DNA from: Steroidobacter agaridevorans
Lineage (GTDB): Bacteria > Pseudomonadota > Gammaproteobacteria > Steroidobacterales > Steroidobacteraceae
Assembly: GCF_009932555.1 (NCBI RefSeq)
Contig: NZ_BLJO01000011.1
Location: 170,156 to 234,155, forward strand
Direction: 5' to 3'
DNA: 64,000 nt
Shown here: positions 18,548 to 28,438 of the stretch, piece by piece
Position numbering within the stretch: the stretch's first letter is position 1
Layout: each line of letters opens with the position of its first letter
Notes under the pieces: generated by a model
What the model was told of the DNA's origin: nothing
Seen by the model: the letters and a program-made list of their open reading frames with translations, nothing else
The model's database searches: none
Translations under genes and position numbers: made by a program

Positions 18548-20275
18548 ATGAGTATGTCCCACCTCAGCGTCAAGGCGCGTCTGATGATGACGCTAAGCGT
18601 GCTGGCGCTGGCCATGTTCGGCGTCGGCCTGCTGGGTCTGAACAGCCTGCAGCAGTCCAACGCCCGAATGGATGAAATGTACGGCAATCAGTTTCAGTCG
18701 GCCGCGCTGTTGAACAAGATCGGCGCGCTACGCCGTGACAACATTCGCGCGCTCGACGTCGCGCTGATGATGGGGACCGCGGAGTCGCTCGCGGATTATC
18801 GCAACCGGCAGGACCAGAACACCCAGATCATCGACGCGAGCTGGACGAAATACACGACGCTGCCGGCGGGCCAGGAAGAACTCAGCCTGGCGGCGACTTT
18901 GCAGAAGCAGACCGAAGAGTACCGCGCGGCCCGCGACGCGGTCGTAGCGAAGATCCAGGCCGGCGCGATCGATGAAGCACGCCGCTTGCGTACGCATGAG
19001 CTACGCCCCGCCATCCAGGGATTGATCGACGCCACCGACAAACTGGCCGACTTCCAGGACCAGGTGGCCAGCAAGAGCAACGAGGCGAACGCGGCCGCTT
19101 ACAGCAGAGCCACGATGATTTCGTGGGCGTCGATGCTGATTGCGGGCGCGATCGCCGCCGTGCTCGGCATGATGTTGATCCGCTCGATGATGAGCTCGCT
19201 GAACACGGCGGTGAGCACCGCCGAGCAGATCGCCAGCGGCAAGCTCGGCAACCGGATCGAAATCACGGGCACCGATGAATTCGCCCGCCTGTTGCGCGCC
19301 ATGCAGGACATGGACAACAAGCTGAACGACATCGTGGGCTCGGTGCGACTTGGCGCCGACTCGGTCGGCTCGGCTGCGCGCCAGATCTCCAGTGGCAACG
19401 ACGATCTCAGCCAGCGCACGCAGGAACAAGCTTCCGCGCTCGAAGAGACTGCCTCGTCCATGGAAGAAATGACGGCGACCGTGAAGCAGAACGCCGATAA
19501 CGCCCGTCAGGCGACCCAGCTCGCCGTGGGTGCGCGCGAGCAGGCCGATCGCGGCGGTTCCGTAGTAAGCCGCGCAGTCGGCGCGATGAGCGAGATCAGC
19601 GACTCCAGCAAGCGCATTGCCGACATCATCGACGTGATCGATGAGATCGCGTTCCAGACAAACCTGCTCGCGCTGAACGCTGCAGTGGAAGCGGCGCGCG
19701 CCGGCGAACAGGGCCGCGGCTTCGCGGTCGTTGCGAGCGAAGTGCGCAACCTCGCACAGCGCAGCGCCACCGCTGCCAAGGAGATCAAAGATCTGATCAA
19801 CGACTCGGTCGCCAAGGTCCAGGCCGGCACGCAGCTGGTGGACGAATCGGGTAAATCGCTCACCGAAATCGTTGCCAGCGTCAAACGCGTCGCCGACATC
19901 GTGGCGGAAATTTCGGCGGCCAGCGAAGAGCAGGCCAGCGGCATCGATCAGGTGAACACCGCGATCACGCAGATGGACACGACGACGCAGCAGAATGCGG
20001 CGCTGGTCGAAGAAGCGGCGGCTGCGAGCAAGACGATGGAACAACAGGCGCAGGCGCTGGTTGAGAAGGTGTCGTTCTTCTCGAACACGAACGGCAGCGG
20101 CTACCAGTCTGCGGCGCCGGTTTCGTTCACGTCGAATGTTTCTTCCGCTCCGCGCGCGACCGTGCGCCCGATGCCGACGCGCAAGGCTGCGAAGCCGATC
20201 AGCCGCCGTCCGACTGCGGCCGCGGCGCCCATGGCCAAAGCGAGCGGCGACGATTCGAGCTGGCAGGAGTTCTAA
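18548..20275 (+). CDS. Methyl-accepting chemotaxis protein (Tar-like layout)
   Basis: This inner-membrane chemoreceptor has 575 residues. TM1 is at about 12-32, a periplasmic four-helix-bundle-type ligand domain runs to about 185, TM2 is at about 190-212, then come HAMP (to about 265) and the signalling domain. The hairpin tip [21 protein letters not shown] is intact, with methylation-helix Q/E pairs on both sides. The C-terminus is a flexible Ala/Pro/Arg-rich tail ending SWQEF, which fits the xWxxF pentapeptide used to tether CheR/CheB. The ligand is unknown. No chemotaxis operon is adjacent, so it is an orphan receptor. Confidence 0.95.
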   Translation: MSMSHLSVKARLMMTLSVLALAMFGVGLLGLNSLQQSNARMDEMYGNQFQSAALLNKIGALRRDNIRALDVALMMGTAESLADYRNRQDQNTQIIDASWTKYTTLPAGQEELSLAATLQKQTEEYRAARDAVVAKIQAGAIDEARRLRTHELRPAIQGLIDATDKLADFQDQVASKSNEANAAAYSRATMISWASMLIAGAIAAVLGMMLIRSMMSSLNTAVSTAEQIASGKLGNRIEITGTDEFARLLRAMQDMDNKLNDIVGSVRLGADSVGSAARQISSGNDDLSQRTQEQASALEETASSMEEMTATVKQNADNARQATQLAVGAREQADRGGSVVSRAVGAMSEISDSSKRIADIIDVIDEIAFQTNLLALNAAVEAARAGEQGRGFAVVASEVRNLAQRSATAAKEIKDLINDSVAKVQAGTQLVDESGKSLTEIVASVKRVADIVAEISAASEEQASGIDQVNTAITQMDTTTQQNAALVEEAAAASKTMEQQAQALVEKVSFFSNTNGSGYQSAAPVSFTSNVSSAPRATVRPMPTRKAAKPISRRPTAAAAPMAKASGDDSSWQEF

Positions 20276-20289
20276 GAAACAAAAACGGA

Positions 20290-20336
20290 CGCCGCGGAGT
20301 CAAAGCTCACCGTCACGAGCTTTGTGGTCCGCGGCG
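20290..20336. repeat. Nested inverted repeat after the chemoreceptor gene
   Basis: The outer arms CGCCGCGGA / TCCGCGGCG (20290-20298, 20328-20336) enclose inner arms AAAGCTC / GAGCTTT (20302-20308, 20317-20323). No T-run follows. It is probably an mRNA 3' stabiliser. Confidence 0.6.
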
Positions 20337-20420
20337 CGCCGACACCCAGCAGATCCGTTGCCGGCGGTGTTCTCCTTCAACTGTCACACTGGGAGGAGTG
20401 ACACCGCCACCCTGTCCGAT

Positions 20421-20462
20421 CGGCGGGCGATATTCAACACATATCGCCCGCCGTATTTTTTT
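20421..20462. terminator. Strong terminator between convergent mcp and gnd
   Basis: A perfect 13-bp stem CGGCGGGCGATAT / ATATCGCCCGCCG with a 7-base loop is followed by a T-rich tract in the plus direction. It should terminate the chemoreceptor transcript. Reading from gnd it has no comparable T-run. Confidence 0.9.
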
Positions 20463-20484
20463 CGATGACTGGGAAGCAACGACA

Positions 20485-21939
20485 CTAAGCGCTATAGGAA
20501 CGCGATGTCGTAGCACCGCCGTGCCCGGTCCAATCCGTATGGAAGAACTGGCCGCGCGGCTGATCGATGCGCTCGTAGGTGTGCGCGCCGAAGAAATCCC
20601 GCTGGGCTTGCAACAGGTTCGCCGGCAACCGCTCCGCGCGATAGCCGTCGAAATACGACAAAGCGGCACTCATGCAGGGCACTGGAATGCCACTCTGAAC
20701 CGCCGCGACGATGGCTCGCCGCCAGCCGGCCTGGCGGGTCGACACCGCATCCCGGAAGAAAGGATCCAGCAGCAGGTTGACCAGCTGCGGATCGCGCTGG
20801 AAAGCTTTCTTGATGTCGCCCAGGAATGCCGAGCGAATGATGCAGCCCGCGCGCCAGACCAGCGCGATGCCGCCGTAGTTCAGATTCCACTGATAGGTCT
20901 TCGCAGCCGCGCGCATCAGCTGATAACCCTGCGCGTAGCTGATGATCTTCGAGGCGTACAGCGCCTGGCGAAGATCGTCGATGAGCTGCTTGCGCTCGCC
21001 TTTGAACTCGCTCACCACCGGCTTGAGTTGCTTGGACGCATTGACGCGCTCTTCCTTCGCCGCCGATAGCGCGCGAGCAAACACGGCCTCGCCGATGAGC
21101 GTGAGCGGAGTGCCTTCATCGAGCGACTCGATCACGGTCCACTTGCCCGTGCCCTTCTGGCCGGCCGCATCGAGGATCTTGTCGACAGTCGCTTCGCCGT
21201 TCTTGTCGACGAAGCCGAGGATGTCGCGCGTGATCTCGATCAGATAACTGTCCAGCTCGGCGCTATTCCATTCGGCGAACACGTCGCGCATCTCGGCATT
21301 GCTCATGCCCAACACGCGCTTCATCACATCGTAGGTTTCGCAGATCAGCTGGATGTCGCCGTACTCGATGCCGTTGTGGACCATCTTCACGAAATGGCCG
21401 GCGCCGTTCTCGCCCATCCAGTCGCAACACGGCTCGCCGTCCGGAGTGCGCGCGGCGATCGCTTGAAAAATCGGTTTGATGTGCGGCCACGCGGCGGCGC
21501 TGCCGCCGGGCATCAGTGAAGGCCCATGCAATGCGCCCTCCTCACCGCCCGACACGCCGGAGCCGACGAACAACATGCCGCTTTCTTCAACACGCTTGGT
21601 GCGACGGATCGTGTCCGTGAACAGGCTGTTGCCGCCATCGATGAGAATGTCGCCGCGCTCCAGCAGCGGCAGCAGCTGATCGATCAATTGATCGACGGCC
21701 GCGCCGGCCTTCACCAGCATCACGATCTTGCGCGGCTTTTGCAAAGACCCGACGAATTCCTTCAAGTCATGCGTGCCAATGAAGCGCTTGCCCTTGGCGC
21801 GCCCCTGGATGAAATCGTCGACCCGTGCAGTGGTGCGATTGAAGACCGCGACGCGAAAGCCGCGACTCTCCATGTTGAGCGCCAGGTTCTCGCCCATCAC
21901 CGCGAGGCCGATCAAACCGACGTCTGCAAACTCACTCAT
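20485..21939 (-). CDS. gnd: 6-phosphogluconate dehydrogenase, decarboxylating
   Basis: This enzyme oxidises and decarboxylates 6-phosphogluconate to ribulose 5-phosphate with NADP+ in the oxidative pentose phosphate pathway. The 484-residue protein has the dinucleotide motif GLAVMGENLALNM (Gly-x-Ala variant), NADP-site N-R-T (FNRTTARVDDF), IDGGNS, VSGGEEGALHGPSLMPGG, catalytic Lys in GHFVKMVHNGIEYGD, and C-terminal RDFFGAHTYER. The length matches the long dimeric class. ATG 21939 follows GGAGG by 5 bases; the frame extends four codons further but those include the ribosome-binding site. Confidence 0.97.
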   Translation of the reverse strand: MSEFADVGLIGLAVMGENLALNMESRGFRVAVFNRTTARVDDFIQGRAKGKRFIGTHDLKEFVGSLQKPRKIVMLVKAGAAVDQLIDQLLPLLERGDILIDGGNSLFTDTIRRTKRVEESGMLFVGSGVSGGEEGALHGPSLMPGGSAAAWPHIKPIFQAIAARTPDGEPCCDWMGENGAGHFVKMVHNGIEYGDIQLICETYDVMKRVLGMSNAEMRDVFAEWNSAELDSYLIEITRDILGFVDKNGEATVDKILDAAGQKGTGKWTVIESLDEGTPLTLIGEAVFARALSAAKEERVNASKQLKPVVSEFKGERKQLIDDLRQALYASKIISYAQGYQLMRAAAKTYQWNLNYGGIALVWRAGCIIRSAFLGDIKKAFQRDPQLVNLLLDPFFRDAVSTRQAGWRRAIVAAVQSGIPVPCMSAALSYFDGYRAERLPANLLQAQRDFFGAHTYERIDQPRGQFFHTDWTGHGGATTSRSYSA

Positions 21940-22022
21940 ACCTACCTCCAATCGCTGCGCCGGTTATACGAGACTTGGTAGCGCAACGCCAGGAATGGAC
22001 GTGCGTACTTTGATTCACCAAT

Positions 22023-24464
22023 TCACGATCCAGACGCGGGTGTACCCCGGACATCCAGTCGCAACACCTGGGTCGTCAGTCGCAACGGACGCAGCGGCTG
22101 ATTGCGAGCGTCGCCCGTGGCCTGCCAATCGCTGAACGGCGCCGCGCGCTCGTCGGCTTCGCTGTCCGGATCGATGATGTCCATCACCCCTACCAGGTCG
22201 TAACCAAAGGGCGCCGCCGCGCCAACCTGAAAGCTCACCTTCTGATTCCAGCGCGCACCGGTCTTGCGCGCCGTGTTCTCACCGGCGACGGTGCCGTTGC
22301 CGAAGCGAGGATGCGTCACGATCTGTGTGTACTCGAATGCCGTTCCGGGAGCGGTGGCATCGACGACGACCCGCCACAACCCGGCGCGCGGTGTCGGAAC
22401 CACCAGGGTTTTTGTTACAGGTCGCGTAAAGACTTCACTGCCCCACAACTTGCACGCGCCGCTGGCGCAGTCATACAAATAAAGGCCGATGCGGGCCCGC
22501 CCGTCGGGCGGAGACGCCGCGACTCGCAACGTCGTGCTGCCGGGCTCGACTTCGATATTGTAGGCACGCATGCCGCTCGCCCCGCCAACATCCTTCAGCA
22601 TGCGACGCGCACCGACCTCGGTGACGATCTCGCTCCGCTGCAGAGGCGCGTAGATATTGTTCAGCCAGAACGTGGTCGAGTTGACGCCCGGCACCTTGTC
22701 GTCCAGTTGCGAATCGACATAGCGAATGGATGCAGCGACGCTCACGTCTTTCGCCCCGGCAGCGGTCGGCAGCACGGTGACTTCATACACGCCGGGCGGT
22801 GGATACGGCACGAGCAACACCGCCGGCTGATTCGGCGCAATGATCTTCGATGGCAACTGATCGAGCTCGCCGCCGGTGAGCCTCAGTCGCATCTGCCCGC
22901 CACCGACGCCCGCATCCAGCCGCAGCGAGGCGATATTCGGCGCCACCTCCAGGAAATATCGTTTGACGCTCGCGCCGGGCAGCGATGGCTCGCGATGCTC
23001 GACCCGGTAGTTGTTCGCCGCCGTGAACGGCTTCGCCGCGACGATCGTGGTCATGAGCGCGTGCACCGGCAACCCGCTCGCCTTATCGATCAGATACAAC
23101 TGCGCGCTGTGAACGCCGACTTCCGCCGCCGAAATCTCGAGCGGGATTTCGACAGCCTGATTGAATGGCAGCGACACCTCTTCGTGGGTCGTCTTGAACG
23201 TGCCGTCGTTGCCTTGCCACTGCAGCGAATAAGTCAGCGGCGTGTCCGCGCCGCTCTGACGAAGCAAAGTGATGTTGCGCGTGTCCTTCTGGCGCGCCAG
23301 CCACCCTTCGCGTTCATACAAACCTTGTCCGACGCCGGGCTCTGGCAGGAAACGCGACAGATATGTCTTTACCGGCGCGCGCGTTTGGATATCGGGCAAA
23401 TCCAACTTCCGATCGCGCAACTGCTTCAGCAGCTCCAACGCGCGTGCGGTATCGATGACCCCGAAGCCCTGCTCATGCGTTTGCAGACCGTCGACTCGCC
23501 GCGCACTCATACGAAGCGCCCAAGCGATATGACGCGCATCGGCAGGAAGGCTCTCGGCTCGCGCGGCGGCGATCAGCGCTTCGGCCTCGCTCGCCGCGTT
23601 TGCAAAGTCACCCGGCGAAAGGACATCGGGCTTCAACGCGCCATCCGCAGCTGGGCCGAGCGAGGCGGTCACCGGAACACGATTGTCTGCAACCTCGCCA
23701 ACAGAGATCACGCGTCGCCCGCTCGACGCGCCAGTCACACTTTCGACACCGCCAAACGCGCCGGCGGCAAATAACAGCGGCGTGCTGTGAACTTCGAAAG
23801 CGCGGTTGGCCATGAGCGCGAACAGATCGAGACCGCCGCCCGGCAAGCGCCCGCCGTCATCATCGCGCGCCAGAACTTTGTTTTCATTGCTGACCGCGGC
23901 AGTCAGTAACGATTCGATCTGGATGGAGAGTGAAGCAGAGGGAGAGCCGACGTCGTTGCCGAGCAAGGTGTCGGTGGACTGGCTGGGAGTTGGAGGCGGG
24001 GACGAGCCGCTCAAAGGATAGCGGACCCGATCGCGATCGTTGGCGTACAGGCCATGCGCACCGCCACCGTCGAGATGGGCCATCAGCACATTGGGTAACG
24101 CACCGACGTCGGCGAAGCGATCCAACGCGAGCCTCACTCGCAGATAGCCGACCTCGTCGAAGCGTGTCTGAATATCGCCGCCGAGCGCGACGATCGCGGC
24201 CGCCACGTCCTTGGTCTTGCCGACCTCGGTGGCCACCATGACCATGGCCTCGGTGTCGCCCTTGGCCGTGGCGTTGGCGAGCAGCAGGCGATCGTGCAGG
24301 TCGGGGCTCGCCGCTTTCCAGGAAGACAGCGACAACCCTTGTTTGCTGAGCGGCGGAGGCGCCGGCGGCGGTTCGGGAGGCGCTTTACTGCAGGCGGCCA
24401 GCGCGGCGATGCCTAGCATCGCCGCGGGCCAGGCCCGGCGCATCCACGCCGGGCGCAACCTCAC
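22023..24464 (-). CDS. Degenerate subtilase-like lipoprotein, probably inactive
   Basis: The roughly 810-residue protein has a lipoprotein signal (MRRAWPAAMLGIAALAAC), so it is probably anchored in the outer membrane facing the periplasm or outside. Residues of about 240-380 resemble the second half of a subtilisin-like (S8) domain: PLLFAAGAFGG matches the oxyanion region with Asn replaced by Ala, then VISVGEVADN, DGALKPDVLSPG and GFGVIDTARALELL. The GTSxAxP motif with the catalytic Ser is missing, and I find no DTG or HGTH motif. The long C-terminal part resembles beta-sandwich repeats. GTG 24464 overlaps the stop of the M13 gene (GTGA); ATG 24443 is an alternative start. It may be a binding or inhibitory pseudoenzyme. 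Confidence 0.62.
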   Translation of the reverse strand: MRLRPAWMRRAWPAAMLGIAALAACSKAPPEPPPAPPPLSKQGLSLSSWKAASPDLHDRLLLANATAKGDTEAMVMVATEVGKTKDVAAAIVALGGDIQTRFDEVGYLRVRLALDRFADVGALPNVLMAHLDGGGAHGLYANDRDRVRYPLSGSSPPPTPSQSTDTLLGNDVGSPSASLSIQIESLLTAAVSNENKVLARDDDGGRLPGGGLDLFALMANRAFEVHSTPLLFAAGAFGGVESVTGASSGRRVISVGEVADNRVPVTASLGPAADGALKPDVLSPGDFANAASEAEALIAAARAESLPADARHIAWALRMSARRVDGLQTHEQGFGVIDTARALELLKQLRDRKLDLPDIQTRAPVKTYLSRFLPEPGVGQGLYEREGWLARQKDTRNITLLRQSGADTPLTYSLQWQGNDGTFKTTHEEVSLPFNQAVEIPLEISAAEVGVHSAQLYLIDKASGLPVHALMTTIVAAKPFTAANNYRVEHREPSLPGASVKRYFLEVAPNIASLRLDAGVGGGQMRLRLTGGELDQLPSKIIAPNQPAVLLVPYPPPGVYEVTVLPTAAGAKDVSVAASIRYVDSQLDDKVPGVNSTTFWLNNIYAPLQRSEIVTEVGARRMLKDVGGASGMRAYNIEVEPGSTTLRVAASPPDGRARIGLYLYDCASGACKLWGSEVFTRPVTKTLVVPTPRAGLWRVVVDATAPGTAFEYTQIVTHPRFGNGTVAGENTARKTGARWNQKVSFQVGAAAPFGYDLVGVMDIIDPDSEADERAAPFSDWQATGDARNQPLRPLRLTTQVLRLDVRGTPASGS

Positions 24465-26521
24465 CAGATCTTCACTCGCTGCTCCGGCGCCAGGAACAAC
24501 TTCTCGCCAGGCTTCACGTCGAATGCGGCATACCATTCGTCCATGTTACGCACGGCGCCGTTGACTCGGAAATACGGCGGAGCGTGCGGATCCGACAGCA
24601 CCTGCGCCCGCAGCGCCTCGTCGCGGATCTTGGTTCGCCACACCTGCGCCCAGGACAGGAAGAAGCGCTGGTCGCCCGTCAGGCCGCCGAGCACCGGCGC
24701 CTGCTTGCCTTGCAACGAGTTGTGATACGCCTCGTAGGCCATGTTCAGGCCGCCGAGGTCGCCGATGTTCTCGCCGAGCGAGGTGGCGCCGTTGACCTTC
24801 AGGCCGGGCAGCGCGTCGAACCCTGAGTACTGCTCGACCAGCACCTTGGTCTTGGCGCCGAACGCCTCGGCATCGGCCTTGGTCCACCAGTCGGTCAGGC
24901 TGCCGTCCGGCGCGTACTTGCGGCCTTGATCGTCGAAGCCGTGGCCGATCTCGTGTCCGATGACGGCGCCGATACCGCCATAGTTCACCGCGTCGTCCGC
25001 GGCCGGATCGAAGAACGGCGGCTGCAGGATGGCGGCCGGGAACACGATCTCGTTGTTGAGCGGGTTGTAATAGGCGTTGATGTCGGTGACGTTCATGAAC
25101 CACTCGTCGCGATCGACGGGCCGATCCAGCCGCGCGACCTGCCGGTGCCAATCCCAGATCGACGCACGACGCACGTTGCCGATGACATCGTCACGCTTCA
25201 CTTCCAGCGCCGAGTAGTCCTTCCACTTGTCGGGATAACCGATCTTCGCCACGAACGTGTTGAGCTTCTCCTCGGCGCGCTGGCGCGTCTCCGGGCTCAT
25301 CCAGCTCAAAGTGGCCAGTCGTTCCTTCAGCGCGGCGCGCAGGTTGGCGACCAGCACTTCCATCTTGGCCTTGGAATCGGGCGGGAAATATTCCTTGACG
25401 TAAACCTGGCCGACCAGCTCGCCGAGCGCGTCGCTGGTTATGGCGACGCCGCGCTTCCAACGCTCACGCTGCTGCGGCTGACCGCGCAGCTGCTGGCCGT
25501 AGAACGCGAAGTTGGCTTGATCAAAGCGCTTCGGCAGGAACGGCGAATTCGTGCGCAGCATATGGAACGTGAGGTAATCCTTCAGCGTGTCCACCGAGGT
25601 CTTGTCGACAACCTTGGCGCTGTCACGGATCGCGGTGAGCGGACCGAGCACGAAGTTTTCACGAGCGCCGACATCGGACGCATCGAAGAAGGCCTGCCAC
25701 TCGAAGCCCGGCGCATAAGCAAGCAGCTGAGCTTTGGTGCGCGGGTTGTAGGTCGCCTCGGCGTCGCGACGCTTTTCCAGCGGCCATTGCACTTTGGCCA
25801 GCGCCGTTTCGAATTCCATGATGCCGCGCGCCTTCTTCGCCGCATCCTGCACGCCGCCGAGCGTCAACATCTGCTCGATGAATGCCAGGTACTTGGCGCG
25901 ATGCTCTTTGAGCTTGGCGTCGTCTTTCAGATAGTAATCGCGATCCGGCAGACCCAGCCCGCTCTGCCCGATGTCGATCGAATAGCGGCTGGGGTTCTTG
26001 CTATCCGGCGAGATGCCGACGCCGAACGCGGACATGAAGCCCGGCAAGCCGAACAACGTCGCGATGTCTTTCTTGGTCTTCGCGGCCTGGATGCGCGCGA
26101 GATCCGCTTCGATGGGCTGGAGTCCCCGCGCCTCGATGCCAGCCTCGTCCATGTAGCTCGCGAAGTAATCGCCGACCTTCTGCTCCGGCGTGCCGGCGGC
26201 CGGATTGGCCTGCGCAGCCTGCTCGATCAGCTTCTTGACCCGCTCTTCGGCCAGATCGTTGAGCTTGTGGAACGGGCCGTAGGAAGAGCGGTCCGGCGGA
26301 ATCTCGAAGGTGTCGTACCACTTGCCGCTGGCGAACGCGAAGAAGTCGTCGCCAGGCTTGATCTGAGGATTGCCGGCGGTCAGGTCCAAGCCGAATTCTC
26401 CCAGCTCAACCTTGGGCGCGGCCGGAGCATCGGCGTTGGCGTCGGCCACCGGCTTCGGCTCCTGTTTGGCACAGCCGGAGCTCAGCGCCAGCGCCACGAT
26501 CAGCAGCAATGATTTTTTCAT
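24461..26521 (-). CDS. M13-family (neprilysin/PepO-like) zinc metallopeptidase lipoprotein
   Basis: The 686-residue peptidase has a lipoprotein signal (MKKSLLLIVALALSSGC), so it is anchored outside the inner membrane. The catalytic zinc motif VIGHEIGHGFDDQGR is intact, with the third ligand Glu in GENIGDLGG. The substrate-site NAYYNP and the pre-motif VFPAAILQPPFF are also present, as is the C-terminal family ending near VWRTKIRDEALR...DPHAPPYFRVNG. Members of the family cut small peptides. Its stop overlaps the start of the subtilase-like lipoprotein, so two exported peptidase-type proteins appear to be co-translated. Confidence 0.95.
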   Translation of the reverse strand: MKKSLLLIVALALSSGCAKQEPKPVADANADAPAAPKVELGEFGLDLTAGNPQIKPGDDFFAFASGKWYDTFEIPPDRSSYGPFHKLNDLAEERVKKLIEQAAQANPAAGTPEQKVGDYFASYMDEAGIEARGLQPIEADLARIQAAKTKKDIATLFGLPGFMSAFGVGISPDSKNPSRYSIDIGQSGLGLPDRDYYLKDDAKLKEHRAKYLAFIEQMLTLGGVQDAAKKARGIMEFETALAKVQWPLEKRRDAEATYNPRTKAQLLAYAPGFEWQAFFDASDVGARENFVLGPLTAIRDSAKVVDKTSVDTLKDYLTFHMLRTNSPFLPKRFDQANFAFYGQQLRGQPQQRERWKRGVAITSDALGELVGQVYVKEYFPPDSKAKMEVLVANLRAALKERLATLSWMSPETRQRAEEKLNTFVAKIGYPDKWKDYSALEVKRDDVIGNVRRASIWDWHRQVARLDRPVDRDEWFMNVTDINAYYNPLNNEIVFPAAILQPPFFDPAADDAVNYGGIGAVIGHEIGHGFDDQGRKYAPDGSLTDWWTKADAEAFGAKTKVLVEQYSGFDALPGLKVNGATSLGENIGDLGGLNMAYEAYHNSLQGKQAPVLGGLTGDQRFFLSWAQVWRTKIRDEALRAQVLSDPHAPPYFRVNGAVRNMDEWYAAFDVKPGEKLFLAPEQRVKIW

Positions 26522-26551
26522 GCCCTTCCAGATTCCTGTCAGTGTTATCCA

Positions 26552-28300
26552 TCATGCATTCACCACCGCGGGCTGCACCTGCTCGTCCGCTACAGCGATG
26601 CGTCCATCCCGCAAGTATTCATGGACATCGCCCAGGATGGAAAGTGCGGTCGGCCAGCGGCCCGCGCCCTTCCCCGCCAGACGCACTATCTGGCCGTTTC
26701 CTGCCACGATCTCGACCCGATTCTGTTCGGCACGCGCCCCTGCCAGGAAATCGCTCGCCGGCAGCTCATGCAGTTTTACTACACCCCGGACGTGCCCTTC
26801 ACTTCGCTCGCAGGCGCCGACCAGCTTCAGGCTCAGTCCTTCCTCGCGCACCAATGACGCCTGGCTGGCCGTCACTCCTACGATGCCGCGCACATTGAGC
26901 TCGAAGTGCGAGGCCTCGCCGAACGCCGCCCGCGCGATCAATTCCAGTTTGCGCGCAGCATCCAGTCCCACCAGGTCGTCATGCGGATCGGCTTCGGCAA
27001 AACCGTTGGCCTGCGCATGCGCGAGCGCGGTGTCGAAGTCTATCCGCTGCTCCAGGGCGTCGAGTATGAAGTTGCACGTACCGTTGAGGATGGCGCGCAC
27101 CTGCACGACGCCAGCATGACGGGCCAACGCGCTCACTGTTTCGAGCACCGGCACGGCGCCGCCGACGGCAGCTCCGAATTTCAGGAGCGGCTGTTTGCCC
27201 GTCGCGAAACGCGCCAGCTTTTCCCACCAGCGGGACGCAATCAACGCTTTGTTTGCTGTGACCACCGCTCGACCGCGCAACAGCGCCGCATGCACGATCT
27301 CGCCGGCCGGCTCGAGGCCACCGATAGTCTCAATGACCAGATCTGCGGGCTGCGTGACGGCATCCCAAGGGTCGATCGACAACAGCGACTTGGGCGCTTC
27401 CAGATTGGCTTCGTCGAGCCGGCGCGGCTTGTCCAGATCCCTGACGACGATGCGCACGACCTGAAACAAATCCGGCCGGCGGAGCAAATGTGCATACACA
27501 CCGAGCCCGACCGTTCCCAGGCCGAGCAGTACGACGCGCACCGGCTGGATGTTTTCGTGCAGAACGGTCGCAATCTCGTCCGGGCCATGATCGACCAGCG
27601 TGGACAAGTTCGAGCCGACACACGCGACTTCGAACGATTGCCCATGCGACTGCGCGAACTGCAGCGCACGCGGTTGAATGATCCGTCCGCCGATCTCCAG
27701 CGCCGTGCGCCAGCTCAAGCGATTGAAACGTTGCGCGTGATTCTCGACGACCGCCGGATCGCTTTCATACACACCGTCGACGTCTTTCAACAAGCGACAG
27801 CGCGCTTCCAGATTTTTGGCAAGGAACAACGCCGTGAGATCCGAGCCGCCGCGACCGAGCAAGACTGTACGCCCTTGAATGTCGTGCGCGATGAAACCGG
27901 GCACGACCAGCACCGCATGATCGCGCAGATGGTCGTGGAGATAACTGGCATTCAATGAAACCGGCGTGGACTCGTGCGGTTCACCATGCGCGCGCAGCCC
28001 CGCTTCCCGGGCATCGACGTAACGCGCCGACACACCGTTGGCGATCAACGCCGCAGCCAACTTTGTGCCGGACTCTTCTTCGCCGCCTGCGACCCACGCG
28101 GCCTGCTCATGCAAATCGTTCGTGACAGCGCGCGTCTGCGCAAAGCGCTGATCCGTGACGCCCGCAAACGCCGAGACGACAGCGATCACTCGCCGGCCAG
28201 CGCGCCACTCGCGGTAGATCTCATCGATCGCCTGCGGCAGATCCGCTTCGGTCTGTAACACCGAGCTGCCGAATTTGAGCACGACAATGGAAGGATTCAC
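26552..28300 (-). CDS. thrA: Bifunctional aspartokinase/homoserine dehydrogenase lacking ACT domains
   Basis: This protein catalyses the first step (aspartate phosphorylation) and third step (homoserine formation) of the aspartate pathway. The N-terminal kinase has VVLKFGSSVL, SAFAGVTD, LLGRGGSDLTALF and KDVDGVYESDP. The dehydrogenase begins at LLGLGTVGLGV and includes TANKALI, AVGGAVPVLE and NGTCNFIL. At 582 residues it is much shorter than E. coli ThrA (820): the kinase runs almost directly into the Rossmann fold, with no room for the two regulatory ACT domains. Start GTG 28300 has GGAG 6-7 bases upstream; the frame extends upstream through the leader but is not protein-like. Control may lie in the leader terminator rather than in allostery. 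Confidence 0.9.
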   Translation of the reverse strand: MNPSIVVLKFGSSVLQTEADLPQAIDEIYREWRAGRRVIAVVSAFAGVTDQRFAQTRAVTNDLHEQAAWVAGGEEESGTKLAAALIANGVSARYVDAREAGLRAHGEPHESTPVSLNASYLHDHLRDHAVLVVPGFIAHDIQGRTVLLGRGGSDLTALFLAKNLEARCRLLKDVDGVYESDPAVVENHAQRFNRLSWRTALEIGGRIIQPRALQFAQSHGQSFEVACVGSNLSTLVDHGPDEIATVLHENIQPVRVVLLGLGTVGLGVYAHLLRRPDLFQVVRIVVRDLDKPRRLDEANLEAPKSLLSIDPWDAVTQPADLVIETIGGLEPAGEIVHAALLRGRAVVTANKALIASRWWEKLARFATGKQPLLKFGAAVGGAVPVLETVSALARHAGVVQVRAILNGTCNFILDALEQRIDFDTALAHAQANGFAEADPHDDLVGLDAARKLELIARAAFGEASHFELNVRGIVGVTASQASLVREEGLSLKLVGACERSEGHVRGVVKLHELPASDFLAGARAEQNRVEIVAGNGQIVRLAGKGAGRWPTALSILGDVHEYLRDGRIAVADEQVQPAVVNA

Positions 28301-28393
28301 GCCATTCTCCAGCCTGTTCCGTTGGTCAAAGCGTCGACGAGCGCTGGCGGGAAAGAGACGGCGACCGGAGGTCCGGGGTCGGCGAGCAGGCAT

Positions 28394-28438
28394 AAAAAAA
28401 CCCGCTCGCCAAAGCTCAAGCAGGGTTTGCTTCGCTTT
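28394..28438 (-). terminator. Attenuator-like terminator/antiterminator in the thrA leader
   Basis: On the minus strand, arms AACCC(T)GCTTG and CGAGCGGGTT form a stem followed by seven T (plus-strand A 28394-28400). It sits about 95 bases before the thrA start. No minus-strand gene lies upstream, so it cannot end another gene. An alternative hairpin upstream (AAAGC-G-AAGCA / TGCTT-GA-GCTTT, 28411-28438) uses the same left-arm bases and would exclude the terminator. The pair has the logic of transcription attenuation. Confidence 0.62.

Noticed and set aside
24926..26512. 528-codon plus-strand open frame opposite the M13 peptidase gene
   Set aside because: It is a shadow of a high-GC coding strand; its product is Arg/Val/His-rich without motifs, while the minus strand encodes a complete metallopeptidase.
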